Assembly (NCBI GenBank): GCA_016195265.1
Contig: JACPZW010000066.1
Location: 41,133 to 105,132, forward strand
Reading direction: 5' to 3'
Length of the DNA stretch: 64,000 nucleotides
Source of the DNA: Acidobacteriota bacterium
GTDB taxonomy: Bacteria; Acidobacteriota; Vicinamibacteria; Vicinamibacterales; CAVVIG01
Position 1 is the first letter of the stretch, and each line of letters begins with the position of its first letter. A program made the translations under genes and the position numbers. Shown one piece after another: positions 16,665 through 25,201 of this stretch. The notes below the pieces were generated by a model, which saw nothing but the letters and a program-made list of their open reading frames with translations, was not told where the DNA came from and made no database searches.

Positions 16665-16680
16665 AAGGCAGAAGGCAGAA
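16653..16680. repeat. 7-bp tandem array (GCAGAAG)
   Basis: GAAGAAG, TTAGAAG, GCAGAAG, GCAGAAG between rpiB and deoC, overlapping the end of the rpiB reading frame. Confidence 0.55.
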
Positions 16681-16687
16681 GAGAGTG

Positions 16688-17563
16688 ATGAATCACGAGG
16701 AATTGCAACGGCTGATTGACGTCATCGTGGGCGAGCTGACGGCGGCCACCGCTCGGCCGCGGGCCTACTGTCTGTGCCACTCGGTGCTGGACGATTGCTG
16801 CCCCGATCGCCTGCGGGGCGTGCTCGACGCGGGCGCGACGCGCGTCGGCCTGCACGCGACTGGCGGCGCGCCGGCCGGCGTGTCGTCGATGATCGATCAC
16901 ACGCTGCTCAAGCCGGACGCGACGCGGCAGAACATCGAGGACCTGTGCCGCGAGGCCGCGCAGTTCAAGTTCGCGACGGTGTGCGTCAACCCGACCTGGG
17001 TCGCGCTGTGCGCGCGACTGCTGAGCGGCAGCGGCGTCGGCGTCTGCTCGGTCGTCGGATTTCCGCTCGGCGCGACGACGGGCGACACGAAAGGCTACGA
17101 GGCGCGGCGCGCGATCTTCGACGGCGCGCGCGAGATCGACATGGTGATCAACGTCGGCGCCCTCAAGTCGGGCGACCTGCACGTCGTGGAGCGGGACATC
17201 GAAGCGGTCACAGGGCCGTGCCGCGACGCGGGCGTCCTGAGCAAGGTGATCATCGAAGCGGCGCTGCTGACCGACGATGAGAAGGTCACCGCCTGCACGC
17301 TCGCCAAGGCGGCTGGCGCGGATTACGTGAAGACGTCCACCGGTTTCGGCCCCGGCGGCGCGACGGCGGCCGACGTCGCGCTGATGCGCCGGGTCGTCGG
17401 CGCGGAGATGGGCGTGAAAGCCGCCGGCGGCGTCCGCGATCTCGAGGGTATGAAGGCGATGATTGCCGCCGGTGCGACGCGCGTCGGCGCGAGCGCCGGC
17501 GTGAAGATCGTCCAGCAGGCGCGCGGCGAGAAGACGACGGCGGCCACGCCGTCGGGGTACTGA
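16688..17563 (+). CDS. deoC: Deoxyribose-phosphate aldolase with N-terminal extension
   Basis: 291 residues; the DeoC TIM barrel (2-deoxyribose-5-phosphate to acetaldehyde and glyceraldehyde-3-phosphate) begins near residue 66 with [15 protein letters not shown]. The Schiff-base lysine is in [15 protein letters not shown] and the second key lysine in [11 protein letters not shown]. Residues 1-65 are extra: an amphipathic helix ([18 protein letters not shown]), a cysteine-rich stretch ([11 protein letters not shown]) and a Gly/Ala linker. Helix-plus-linker tails like this can be encapsulation peptides of bacterial microcompartments. Start ATG 16688 was chosen over GTG 16685. Confidence 0.9.
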   Translation: MNHEELQRLIDVIVGELTAATARPRAYCLCHSVLDDCCPDRLRGVLDAGATRVGLHATGGAPAGVSSMIDHTLLKPDATRQNIEDLCREAAQFKFATVCVNPTWVALCARLLSGSGVGVCSVVGFPLGATTGDTKGYEARRAIFDGAREIDMVINVGALKSGDLHVVERDIEAVTGPCRDAGVLSKVIIEAALLTDDEKVTACTLAKAAGADYVKTSTGFGPGGATAADVALMRRVVGAEMGVKAAGGVRDLEGMKAMIAAGATRVGASAGVKIVQQARGEKTTAATPSGY

Positions 17564-17586
17564 GGCCGCGGCGGTTCGCGTCGAAC

Positions 17587-17706
17587 CGCTGCTCTTTCGG
17601 CCGGCCGCGGCGATCGCTCGAAACGCCGATCGATCTGGGAGACGGCGGGCATCGCCTCGCGCTCTCGACCATCGTCTTGTACGAGCCTGACCTCCGCCTC
17701 ATCTAG
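17587..17706 (+). pseudogene. Remnant of a PIN-domain (VapC-like) toxin
   Basis: A plus-strand frame downstream of deoC reads RRSLETPIDLGDGGHRLALS then TIVLYE, which resembles the LALSTIVLYEWLRGPR region of VapC toxins, then diverges and stops at 17704-17706. No start, N-terminal acidic motif or C-terminal half is present. Assignment rests on one short conserved block. Confidence 0.35.
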
Positions 17707-17735
17707 TGCCGTTTGCAGATCGCTGTAGTACGTGG

Positions 17736-17794
17736 GGCGGGTCCTTTTGGACCCGCCTGGCCGTGACTGCGAGCCGGGTCCGAAAGGACCCGGC
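17736..17794. repeat. REP-like hairpin pair, locus 2
   Basis: GGCGGGTCC-TTTT-GGACCCGCC (17736-17757) and, 15 bases later, GCCGGGTCC-GAAA-GGACCCGGC (17773-17794), then CCTAC. The two hairpins are arranged as an inverted pair, like bacterial BIME units. The rest of 17564-17895 shows no gene beyond the PIN remnant. Confidence 0.78.
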
Positions 17795-17895
17795 CTACAT
17801 ACCGCTACGCGGTTGTGAAAACCGCTCTAGCTCGCGCCAGGCCACGTTCAGAACCACTTGCGCGCGCTCCGACGGAATGGTCTGGCTCGTGACGA

Positions 17896-18921
17896 TCAGA
17901 GCAATTCCTGGCGCGACACGCGACGCCGCAAGTCGCGGACATCGTCGCCGCGAAGTTCGCGCAACGCGTACGTCACGAACACCCGCGTCATCCGCTTTCT
18001 CCACACCAGCGTGAAGTCCGTGTTGTCCATCGGCCTCGAGGGCTGAGCCGCGGCGTCAGCGGCGCGGGCGATCGCCTCGTCGGTGAGCGCATGGCCGACG
18101 AGCAGCGACGCGGCCGGGGCGACCTCGATAGGCCGGGACGAGACCGCCCCGAGCACGATCCGCGCGCTCTCGACGGTTCCATCGCCGGCGATCTTCGCGG
18201 CGGCGGCGGCGGAGAGCACAGGGAAGTCGAACGCGCCGCGGCGCCGGAGTTTCCAGTAGGCGCTGCGCCATCCGGTCGATTCGGGCAGGTGGACCGCGGT
18301 CAGGATCTCGTTCGGTTGCCGCGTGAGGTAGTGGATGCCGTCGTTGCGATACAGATCCGAGAGGGCGATCCGCCGGCTGCCGTTCGCGCTGACGAGCGTG
18401 ATGCTGGCGCCGAGCGCCAGCAGCGCGGGCGCCGTGTCGGTCGACGAGACGGCGAGGCACTTCGTGCTCGACGGCGCGACCCAGCAGGTCCCGCCGTCCT
18501 TCTTCATGCAGAAGTCGATCGCCTTGCGCCACTCGTAGTTCTGGTCGTAGTAGTTGCACCGCGTGTCGAGGCAGAGATTTCCGCCGAGCGTGCCCATGTT
18601 GCGCAGTTGCGGCGTCGCGACCTGCGCGGCTGCCTGCCACAGCGCGCCGTAAGACTCACGAACCTTCTGCGTGCGGACGAGGTCGGCCAACGTCAGACCC
18701 GCGCCGATCGTCAGCCCGTCGCCGTTCGAGATCGCGCGAAGCTCCGCGATGTGACGTAAACCGACGAGCGTCCCCGGCGTCTGCTGCCTGCGCTTCATGT
18801 TCGGGAGCAGATCGGTGCCGCCGGCGACGAGCATCGCGTCGCCGGAAGACGATGTGAGCAACTCGGCGGCTTCATGCACGCTCGTCGGTGCTACGAACCT
18901 GAAGTTGGGCAACCGCATCAT
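17896..18921 (-). CDS. hcrB: FAD-binding subunit, 4-hydroxybenzoyl-CoA reductase beta type
   Basis: 341-residue flavoprotein subunit of a xanthine-oxidase-family hydroxylase/reductase. FAD-binding motifs are VAGGTDLLPNMKR and TLGGNLCLDTRC. It carries an insertion with cysteines at 122, 138, 146 and 155 (RCNYYDQNYEWRKAIDFC, GGTCWVAP, TKCLAVSS), the same positions that ligate the extra [4Fe-4S] cluster in Thauera HcrB, which lets electrons run toward dearomatising reduction. Order and 4-base overlaps with the Mo and Fe-S subunits show one operon. The true substrate may be another aromatic acyl-CoA. Confidence 0.82.
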   Translation of the reverse strand: MMRLPNFRFVAPTSVHEAAELLTSSSGDAMLVAGGTDLLPNMKRRQQTPGTLVGLRHIAELRAISNGDGLTIGAGLTLADLVRTQKVRESYGALWQAAAQVATPQLRNMGTLGGNLCLDTRCNYYDQNYEWRKAIDFCMKKDGGTCWVAPSSTKCLAVSSTDTAPALLALGASITLVSANGSRRIALSDLYRNDGIHYLTRQPNEILTAVHLPESTGWRSAYWKLRRRGAFDFPVLSAAAAAKIAGDGTVESARIVLGAVSSRPIEVAPAASLLVGHALTDEAIARAADAAAQPSRPMDNTDFTLVWRKRMTRVFVTYALRELRGDDVRDLRRRVSRQELL

Positions 18922-21389
18922 GAAGGCACGCTCGTCGCTTTCGGCGTTCGGCTCTCAGCGTTCAGCCCTTTGCCCTCAGCCCTCAGCCCTTTGTCGTCCG
19001 CCGTCCCGTCTCCGCCCGCCCAGGGTGGCGCGACGCGCAGCGGCTCCGGCCACGGAATCTCGGGAAAGCCCGCCGGCCCATAGCGCGGCGCCTTTCCGGC
19101 CGCCTTTGCATCGAGTGCCTTCAAAATCTTCTCCGGCGTGATCGGGACCTCATCGATGCGGACGCCGACGGCGTCGTACACCGCGTTGGCGATCGCCGGC
19201 ATCACGGGCAGCAGCGGCCCCTGCCCGACTTCCTTCGCGCCGAATGGTCCGCGCGGATCGGGATTTTCGATGAGATCGGTGAACACCTCGGGCATGTCGA
19301 GCGTCGTCGGACTCTTGTATTCGAGCATCGACGGGAACTTGTGCACCAGCGCGCCCGAGAGGCGCGGCGGCAGGCGGCGGAAGATTTGTTCCTCCATCAG
19401 CGCTTCGCCGAGCGCCATGTAGACGCTGCCCTCGACCTGGCCGCGCACAAGCACCGGATTGATCGACCGGCCGATGTCGTGCGCGATCCACACGCGTGGC
19501 ACGTGGGTCCACCCCGTGTCGGGATCGACATCCACCTCCACGATCGCGGCTGAGTATGAGTACGTCGGGGAGGGCCCGACGCCGCCGCCCTTGAACTTCG
19601 CGGCGGACTTCGGCGGCGTGTAAGCGCCCACCGTGCCGATCGTGCCGAACGCCGCCTCGGCGAGGCAGACCGCCTCGCTGAACGTCACGCCCTTCGAACC
19701 ATCTTCCGTGTCGAACACGCGGCGGTCCGCGAAGACCAGCCGGTCCTTCGGCACGCCGATCTTCCGCGAGACCGCGTCGGCCAGCAGATCGCGCGCGCGC
19801 TCGGCCGCCTGAATCGCCGCGTTGCCCATCATCAGCGTGACGCGGCTCGAGTAGGATCCAAGATCGACCGGCGTGAGATCCGTATCGCCGGTCACCGGTC
19901 TGATGTCGAGCGGATCGATTCCGAGCACCTCGGCGACACACGCGACCAGCACGTCATCCGATCCCTGGCCGATCTCCGTCGCGCCGCAGAACGCGGTCAC
20001 GCCTCCGCTGCGATCGATCTTGAGCTGCACGCCCGAGTGCGGCATGTCGTTCCAGTAGATCGCGAGACCAGCGCCGGACAAGTACGACGAACACGCCAGC
20101 CCGACGCCGCGGCCGTGCGGCAGTTTGCGGAACGTGTTGCTCCAGTCCGCGGCGCGCGTGACGCGGCGGATGCACTGAGACAGGCCGATCGTGCCGACGC
20201 GCAGGTAATTCGCGGTCAGCGTCTCCGGCTGCTCGACAATCCGCAGGCGCAACTCGGCCGGATCCTGCGCGAGCGCCTCGGCGATCTTGTCGAGTTGAAT
20301 CTCCTGACCGAACCTGCTCTGCGGTGTGCCGTGCCCGCGCTTGGGTCCGCAGGGCGGCTTGTTCGTGAAGACGCGGCAGCCCTGAAACTTGTAGGCGGGA
20401 ATGTGGTACGTGACGGTCTGCAGCGCGCCCGTATAGAAGGTGCTCGCGACGCCGTACGATCCGTACGCGCCGCCGTCGAGCAGCGTCTTCACGTGCATGC
20501 CGGTGATGGTGCCGTCGTTCTTCACGCCGGTCGTGAACTGCATCAGTACTGGATGCCTGCCGCGGTGGCAGTAGAAGACTTCTTCGCGCGTCAGACAGAT
20601 CTTGACCGGGCGATCCAGCACCAGCGCGGCCTTGGCGACGACCATCTCGTGATTGAACGGATCGCTCTTGCCCCCGAAGCCGCCGCCGTTGGGCGTCGCG
20701 ATGACGCGGATGTGCGCCGCCGGCATCGCGAGCGTCTTCGCCAGCGCCCGATGCACGTAGTGCGGCGTCTGGGTGCTCGACCACAGCACGAGCTTGCCGT
20801 CGGGATCTCTCGCGGCGACTGCGGCGTGCTGCTCGATGGGGAGGTGCGTGTTGCCCTGATAGAAGAAGGCGTCCTCGAAGACGCGGTCCGCGCCCGCGAG
20901 CGCCTGCTCGACGTCGCCGAACTGCAGCGAGACCAGTTTGTGGATGTTGCCCGTGTCGCCGTACTCGTGAATGCGCGGCGTGGGGTGCGCGAGACTGTCG
21001 GCGGGCCCGGCAAACGTCCGCAGCGCTTCGTACTCGACGACGACGAGGTCAAGCGCGTCGGCCGCAGTCTGTTCGTCTCGCGCAATCACCGCCGCGACGG
21101 GATCGCCGACAAAGCGGACGATGCCGCGCGCGAGCGCGTGCTCGTCCTGGCTGACCGGAAGAATGCCGTACGGGATCGGGAAGTCCTCGCCGGTGAGCAC
21201 GAGATGCACGCCGGGATGCGCGGCGGCGCGCGAGGCGTCGATGCGGACGATGCGCGCGTGCGGCACGCTGGCGCGCAGCAGCTTGCAATGCACCATGCGC
21301 GGCAGCATGACGTCGTCGGCGAACTTCGTCTGGCCGGTGACCTTCGCGCGGCCGTCGACGCGCCGCCGGGGCGTCCCGATGATGTTCAT
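18918..21389 (-). CDS. hcrA: Molybdopterin-binding subunit, 4-hydroxybenzoyl-CoA reductase alpha type
   Basis: 823-residue catalytic subunit of a molybdenum hydroxylase. It starts GTPRRRVDGRAKVTGQTKFA, carries FGGKSDPFNHEMVVAKAAL and ends the core with PFGAKEVGQGP, whose glutamate is the conserved active-site base. The PPCGPKRGHGTPQSRFGQE loop contacts the cofactor. The last roughly 25 residues (GLRAEGKGLNAESRTP...) are encoded by the heptad array at 18961-18995 and have no family counterpart. ATGA overlaps link it to the upstream hcrC and downstream hcrB. Confidence 0.85.
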   Translation of the reverse strand: MNIIGTPRRRVDGRAKVTGQTKFADDVMLPRMVHCKLLRASVPHARIVRIDASRAAAHPGVHLVLTGEDFPIPYGILPVSQDEHALARGIVRFVGDPVAAVIARDEQTAADALDLVVVEYEALRTFAGPADSLAHPTPRIHEYGDTGNIHKLVSLQFGDVEQALAGADRVFEDAFFYQGNTHLPIEQHAAVAARDPDGKLVLWSSTQTPHYVHRALAKTLAMPAAHIRVIATPNGGGFGGKSDPFNHEMVVAKAALVLDRPVKICLTREEVFYCHRGRHPVLMQFTTGVKNDGTITGMHVKTLLDGGAYGSYGVASTFYTGALQTVTYHIPAYKFQGCRVFTNKPPCGPKRGHGTPQSRFGQEIQLDKIAEALAQDPAELRLRIVEQPETLTANYLRVGTIGLSQCIRRVTRAADWSNTFRKLPHGRGVGLACSSYLSGAGLAIYWNDMPHSGVQLKIDRSGGVTAFCGATEIGQGSDDVLVACVAEVLGIDPLDIRPVTGDTDLTPVDLGSYSSRVTLMMGNAAIQAAERARDLLADAVSRKIGVPKDRLVFADRRVFDTEDGSKGVTFSEAVCLAEAAFGTIGTVGAYTPPKSAAKFKGGGVGPSPTYSYSAAIVEVDVDPDTGWTHVPRVWIAHDIGRSINPVLVRGQVEGSVYMALGEALMEEQIFRRLPPRLSGALVHKFPSMLEYKSPTTLDMPEVFTDLIENPDPRGPFGAKEVGQGPLLPVMPAIANAVYDAVGVRIDEVPITPEKILKALDAKAAGKAPRYGPAGFPEIPWPEPLRVAPPWAGGDGTADDKGLRAEGKGLNAESRTPKATSVPS
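18961..18995. repeat. 7-bp tandem array (CTCAGCC) inside the hcrA 3' end
   Basis: Heptads TTCAGCC, CTTTGCC, CTCAGCC, CTCAGCC, CTTTGTC lie within the coding 3' end of hcrA and encode part of its C-terminal tail. Confidence 0.6.
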
Positions 21390-21940
21390 CGTGATTGATC
21401 CGTGCCGGGTCCAAAAGGACCCGGCCTACGTACGGAGGATGCGTCGGTACGTGTGTCTCGTAGGGCGGGTCCTTTCGGACCCGCCTGGCCGATCGCCGCC
21501 TCCACGGCTTCGTAGATCTGCTGATAGCCGGTGCAGCGGCACAGATTGCCGGACAGGGCGTCGCGAATCTGGTCCCGCGTCGGCCGCGGATGCTCGTCGA
21601 GCAGCGCCTTGGCGGTGACGAGGAAGCCGGGCGTGCAGTAGCCGCACTGGGCCGCGCCGAGGTCGGCGAACGTCTCCTGCAGCGGATGCAGCCGGCCGTC
21701 GGACGCGAGGCCCTCGACGGTCGTCACGGTGCGGCCGCCGCAGTCCACGCCGAGAACCAGACAGGACAGGACCGGTTGGCCGTCGAGCAGCACGGCGCAC
21801 GCGCCGCACTCGCCGAGCTCGCAGCCATGCTTGGTGCCGCAGAGGTTGAGATCCTCGCGCAGGACCTCGAGGAGCGTCTTGTACGGCGCGAACGCCGCGT
21901 CCACGGGCTCAGCGTTGACCGTCAGCGTGATTTGAACCAC
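21386..21940 (-). CDS. hcrC: [2Fe-2S] subunit, 4-hydroxybenzoyl-CoA reductase gamma type
   Basis: 184-residue two-cluster iron-sulfur subunit. Plant-ferredoxin type ligands are in CGTKHGCELGECGACAVLL and LSCLVLG; the C-terminal cluster is QCGYCTPGFLVTAKALL and NLCRCTGYQQI. The normal family length is about 155-165; the extra C-terminal residues (GPKGPALRDTRTD...) are translated from the REP-like hairpins at 21404-21485, yet the ATGA overlap with hcrA is kept. First gene of the operon. Confidence 0.88.
   Translation of the reverse strand: MVQITLTVNAEPVDAAFAPYKTLLEVLREDLNLCGTKHGCELGECGACAVLLDGQPVLSCLVLGVDCGGRTVTTVEGLASDGRLHPLQETFADLGAAQCGYCTPGFLVTAKALLDEHPRPTRDQIRDALSGNLCRCTGYQQIYEAVEAAIGQAGPKGPALRDTRTDASSVRRPGPFGPGTDQSR
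21404..21485. repeat. REP-like hairpin pair, locus 3, inside hcrC 3' end
   Basis: GCCGGGTCC-AAAA-GGACCCGGC (21404-21425) and GGCGGGTCC-TTTC-GGACCCGCC (21464-21485). Same composite as locus 2, with the pair in the opposite order, and lying inside coding sequence. Confidence 0.78.
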
Positions 21941-22017
21941 CGTTCGATTCTATCCACGTCGCCCCGTCCGGCCCAACGTAAAGATCGCCCTTATTAGATC
22001 GTGCGGACGGCGGGACC

Positions 22018-22023
22018 TATAAT
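22018..22023 (+). promoter_or_regulatory. TATAAT -10 box of the sensor kinase gene
   Basis: Perfect TATAAT seven bases upstream of the ATG at 22031, with no ribosome site between; suggests a leaderless transcript. No strong -35 hexamer is evident at standard spacing. Confidence 0.55.
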
Positions 22024-22030
22024 CGACGTG

Positions 22031-23197
22031 ATGCGCTGGCTTAAGTACCTCGCCGCGGCCGCGAGCATCGGGCTTATCGTCGTGGCGATCCGGCTGGCGT
22101 CGATCAGCAGCGCCGGCATTGCCGCGCCGCTGATGCTGCTGGACGTCGTCGTCCTGGCGCGGCTCTGGGGCATGGCGCCCGCGCTGGTGGCGGCGGCCGC
22201 GGGGTCGGCCGCCTACTCGTACTACTTCCTGCCGCCCGCGGGCTTCGGGATCGAAGACGCGGAAGACTGGATTGCGTTCGTGGTCTTCATCTTCACGGCG
22301 GTGATCGCGGGCGAGCTCGCGTCGCGCGCCGAACGGCGGACGGCCGAGGCGCGGGCCGGCCGTGAAGAGATCGAGCGGCTCTACCGCGAGCTGCAGAACG
22401 CGTTCGACCGCGCGAGCGAGGCCGAAGCCGCGCGCCGCAACGAACAGCTCAAGGCCGCGCTGCTCGACGCGCTGACCCACAACCTGCGGACGCCGCTGAC
22501 GGCGATCAAAGCGGCCGTGACCGCGCTCATGGGATCGGGCGTGTGGCGGCCCGGCGCCGAACTGTCGGTCGAGGGCCGTCGAGAGCTGCTGCTCGTCATC
22601 GACGAAGAGTCCGACCGGCTGAATCGGTTCATCGAAGGTCTATCCGCGGCCGATCGGGCCGAGCTCGCCTCGCCGATCCACCTGCGCACGGTCGACATCG
22701 ACGACGTCCTGCGAGCTGGATTGATCCGCGCCGAGACCGTGACGCGCCATCACCATGTGACGGTGACGGTGGACGCCGGCCTCCCGCCGTTGTCGGTGGA
22801 CGCGGCCGCGCTGACCGAAGTGATCTACATCCTGCTCGACAACGCCAGCAAGTACGCGGCGACCGGCACGACGATTGCGGTACGCGCCGCCGCGGGCCCC
22901 GAACGTCAGGTGACCATCAGCGTCACCGATGAGGGGCCGGGCATTCCGGCGGAGTTCCGCGAGCGCGTGTTCGAGAAGTTCTTCCGCATTCCCGCGCGTG
23001 CGTCGCACGACCCGCGTCGCGTCGGCGTCGGCCTGGGCCTGCCGATCGCCCGCCGGCTGGTCGAAGCGCAGGGGGGACGCATCTGGATCGATGCACCGGC
23101 GTCCCACCGCGGCACCGTGATCACGATGACGCTGCCAGCGTCGCTCGAGACGGCGGAGGCCGACCGGCCCGCGCCCGTCGCAATGGCCGTTAAGTAG
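22031..23197 (+). CDS. KdpD-like sensor histidine kinase (short form)
   Basis: 388-residue membrane kinase. Three to four N-terminal transmembrane helices (residues about 5-92, DUF4118-like, with AAYSYYFLPPAGF) are followed by a coiled coil, the HisKA box LTHNLRTPLTAIKAA (phospho-acceptor H150) and the HATPase_c domain with N-box ILLDNASKYA and G-boxes DEGPGIPAEF and GVGLGLPIARRLV. It matches the C-terminal half of KdpD but lacks the cytoplasmic KdpD/Usp sensor part. No kdpFABC is in view. ATG 22031 was chosen over an upstream in-frame start at 22001 because the -10 box lies between them. Confidence 0.85.
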   Translation: MRWLKYLAAAASIGLIVVAIRLASISSAGIAAPLMLLDVVVLARLWGMAPALVAAAAGSAAYSYYFLPPAGFGIEDAEDWIAFVVFIFTAVIAGELASRAERRTAEARAGREEIERLYRELQNAFDRASEAEAARRNEQLKAALLDALTHNLRTPLTAIKAAVTALMGSGVWRPGAELSVEGRRELLLVIDEESDRLNRFIEGLSAADRAELASPIHLRTVDIDDVLRAGLIRAETVTRHHHVTVTVDAGLPPLSVDAAALTEVIYILLDNASKYAATGTTIAVRAAAGPERQVTISVTDEGPGIPAEFRERVFEKFFRIPARASHDPRRVGVGLGLPIARRLVEAQGGRIWIDAPASHRGTVITMTLPASLETAEADRPAPVAMAVK

Positions 23198-23207
23198 GGG
23201 AGACCAC

Positions 23208-23915
23208 ATGGGAATAGCCACAGCTGCAGCAGAGAAGTCGCGGGTTCTGGTCGTGGATGACGAGCCGCAGATCACGCGCGTGCTTCGGACAGTCCTGACC
23301 AGCCAGGGATATCAGGTGCGCACGGCGACCGAAGGCGAGGCCGCCTTGTCGAGTTTCACCGAATGGCGGCCGGAGCTCGTCATCACGGATCTGTACATGC
23401 CGCACATGGACGGCATCGAGTTGTGCCGGCGCATCCGCACGATGTCGAACGTGCCGATCATCGTGCTGTCGGTGAAGGGCGAGGAGCGCAGCAAGGTCGA
23501 GGCGCTCGACTGCGGCGCCGACGACTACGTCACCAAGCCGTTCGGCATCGACGAGCTGCTGGCGCGCGTCCGTGCGGCGCTGCGCCGGAGCGGCGGCGAA
23601 ACGGAAATCGCGTCGTTCGACGCCGGCGACTTTCGCGTCGATCTCGAGGGCCGTCGCGTCATCGCGCGCGGGAACGAAATCCGGCTGACGCCGAAGGAAT
23701 TCGATCTGTTCGTCTACATGGCGCGGCATCCCAACCGCGTCATCACGCACCGGACGCTGCTCGAAGCGGTCTGGGGCGAGGCGTCGCAGGAGCAGCCCGA
23801 GTACCTGCGCGTATTCATGGGGCAGCTGCGCAAGAAGCTCGAGCCCGATCCATCGAACCCGCGGTATCTGGTGACGGAGCCGTGGGTGGGGTATCGCTTC
23901 AATCCGAATGGGTAG
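23208..23915 (+). CDS. KdpE-like OmpR-family response regulator
   Basis: 235 residues: receiver domain with VLVVDDEPQITRVLRTVL, phospho-acceptor D61 in VITDLYMPHMDGIEL, switch VLSVKGEE and lysine in DYVTKPFGIDELLAR; then a winged-helix DNA-binding domain (LTPKEFDLFVYMARHPNRVI, LRKKLEPDPSNPRYLVTEPWVGYRF) typical of KdpE. Located 10 bases after the kinase gene, forming a two-component system. It overlaps the next gene by 8 bases. Confidence 0.92.
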   Translation: MGIATAAAEKSRVLVVDDEPQITRVLRTVLTSQGYQVRTATEGEAALSSFTEWRPELVITDLYMPHMDGIELCRRIRTMSNVPIIVLSVKGEERSKVEALDCGADDYVTKPFGIDELLARVRAALRRSGGETEIASFDAGDFRVDLEGRRVIARGNEIRLTPKEFDLFVYMARHPNRVITHRTLLEAVWGEASQEQPEYLRVFMGQLRKKLEPDPSNPRYLVTEPWVGYRFNPNG

Positions 23916-25101
23916 GTGGACGAAGCTCGCGCTCGTCAGCCTGCCCGCGCTCCTGGTCGCGGCGCTCGTGGCCGCGATCGCCATCGAGATCGTCGTCCGG
24001 CTCCGCTGGGATCCGCGGCGCGGCACGCCCGGGTTGTACTCGGTCGATCCTGTCCGCGGGCAGCGCCTCACGCCGGGCTACGACGGCTGGTTCGCCGGCG
24101 TGCCCGTGCACATCAACGCACTCGGGTTCCGCGACACGCGCGAGTACGACCTGCAGAAGCACCCCGACACGTTTCGCATCCTGATCCTCGGCGACTCCGT
24201 CACGTTCGGGCACGGCTGTCTCTTCGAGACGACCTATCCGCGGCTGCTCGAAGAGCGGCTGCGCGCGTGGAAGCCGGCGATCGACTGGCAAGTCTGGAAT
24301 CTTTCCGTCCCGGGCTACAACACCGCGCAGGAGCTCGCGCAGCTGCGCGAGGTCGCCGCACGCTGGCAGCCGGACCTCGCGATCGTCAGTTTCTTCATCA
24401 ACGATCTCGATGACAACGCCGTTCTGGCCGAGCCGGGATGGGTGAAGCGCCAGGTCGCCGCGATTGAGACGGCTGCGGCGCAGCACTGGTACTCGATCGA
24501 ATGGTACAAGCGCGTGGCATTGACCGCGGCGTGGCGGTTGTCAAAGAAGGACGCGTTTCACGATCGCCTCGCGAACCTGGACGTACTGGACCGCCTGTTC
24601 ACGCAGACGTCGGACGTCGCGCGGCTGCCCGAGCAGCGCCTCACGCCGCTGACGCCGGCCGATGGCCCGGTGCCGAAATGCGATCCCGCTGCCAACGCGG
24701 CGTCGGCGCGCGAGGCCGCGCTCCTCACGGCGGAGCTTGCGGACGGCCTGCGCTGGCGGGCGTGGGCCGATGCGGTCCGCGAACTGCAGCGCATCAGCCG
24801 CGAGGCGTCCTACCGCGTCGTCTTTTTTCTCAACGACGCGCCGGACCAGGACCCGCGCGCGGATCGGTTTTGCACAGGCGGCAACACGATCGTGGATGCG
24901 GCATTGTTGAAGGTGATGCGGGACGGAGGCACGCCGGCGGTCAGCATGTACGACGCGGTCTCACGCTACCGCCCGTCGCAGCTGCCCGTCATCGACGGCC
25001 ACGCGATCGGCAACTCGAATCGCGTGAAAGCTGACGTGCTGTTTGACTATCTCATGGAGAAGCGGCTCGTTGGAGAAGGGGCGTCCGTCTTCGCGCGATG
25101 A
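23908..25101 (+). CDS. Membrane-anchored SGNH/GDSL-like hydrolase
   Basis: 397-residue protein with an N-terminal signal anchor (residues 5-28). SGNH blocks are visible: ILGDSVTFGHG (nucleophile S97), LSVPGYNTAQEL (glycine), VSFFINDLDD (asparagine) and a C-terminal GHAIGNSNRVKADVL with the catalytic histidine. Such proteins act as O-acyl esterases or acetyltransferase partners on polysaccharides; substrate unknown. It overlaps the response-regulator gene by 8 bases, so is co-transcribed. Confidence 0.72.
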   Translation: MGRWTKLALVSLPALLVAALVAAIAIEIVVRLRWDPRRGTPGLYSVDPVRGQRLTPGYDGWFAGVPVHINALGFRDTREYDLQKHPDTFRILILGDSVTFGHGCLFETTYPRLLEERLRAWKPAIDWQVWNLSVPGYNTAQELAQLREVAARWQPDLAIVSFFINDLDDNAVLAEPGWVKRQVAAIETAAAQHWYSIEWYKRVALTAAWRLSKKDAFHDRLANLDVLDRLFTQTSDVARLPEQRLTPLTPADGPVPKCDPAANAASAREAALLTAELADGLRWRAWADAVRELQRISREASYRVVFFLNDAPDQDPRADRFCTGGNTIVDAALLKVMRDGGTPAVSMYDAVSRYRPSQLPVIDGHAIGNSNRVKADVLFDYLMEKRLVGEGASVFAR

Positions 25102-25119
25102 ATCGCGCTACGGCGTGAC

Positions 25120-25201
25120 AGCCTCCGCTTGCGTGGCTTGCCCAGCCGTAGCCCGCCTGCGCTGCGGGATGATCGCGGGCAGCTACGGCGGGGCGGAGGC
25201 T
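25120..25201. repeat. Long palindromic element next to tRNA-Gly
   Basis: AGCCTCCGC (25120-25128) pairs with GCGGAGGCT (25193-25201); inside, CCGTAGC pairs with GCTACGG and CCCGC with GCGGG. It ends on the CCA end of tRNA-Gly. May act as terminator for both convergent transcripts or be another dispersed palindromic repeat family. Confidence 0.55.
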
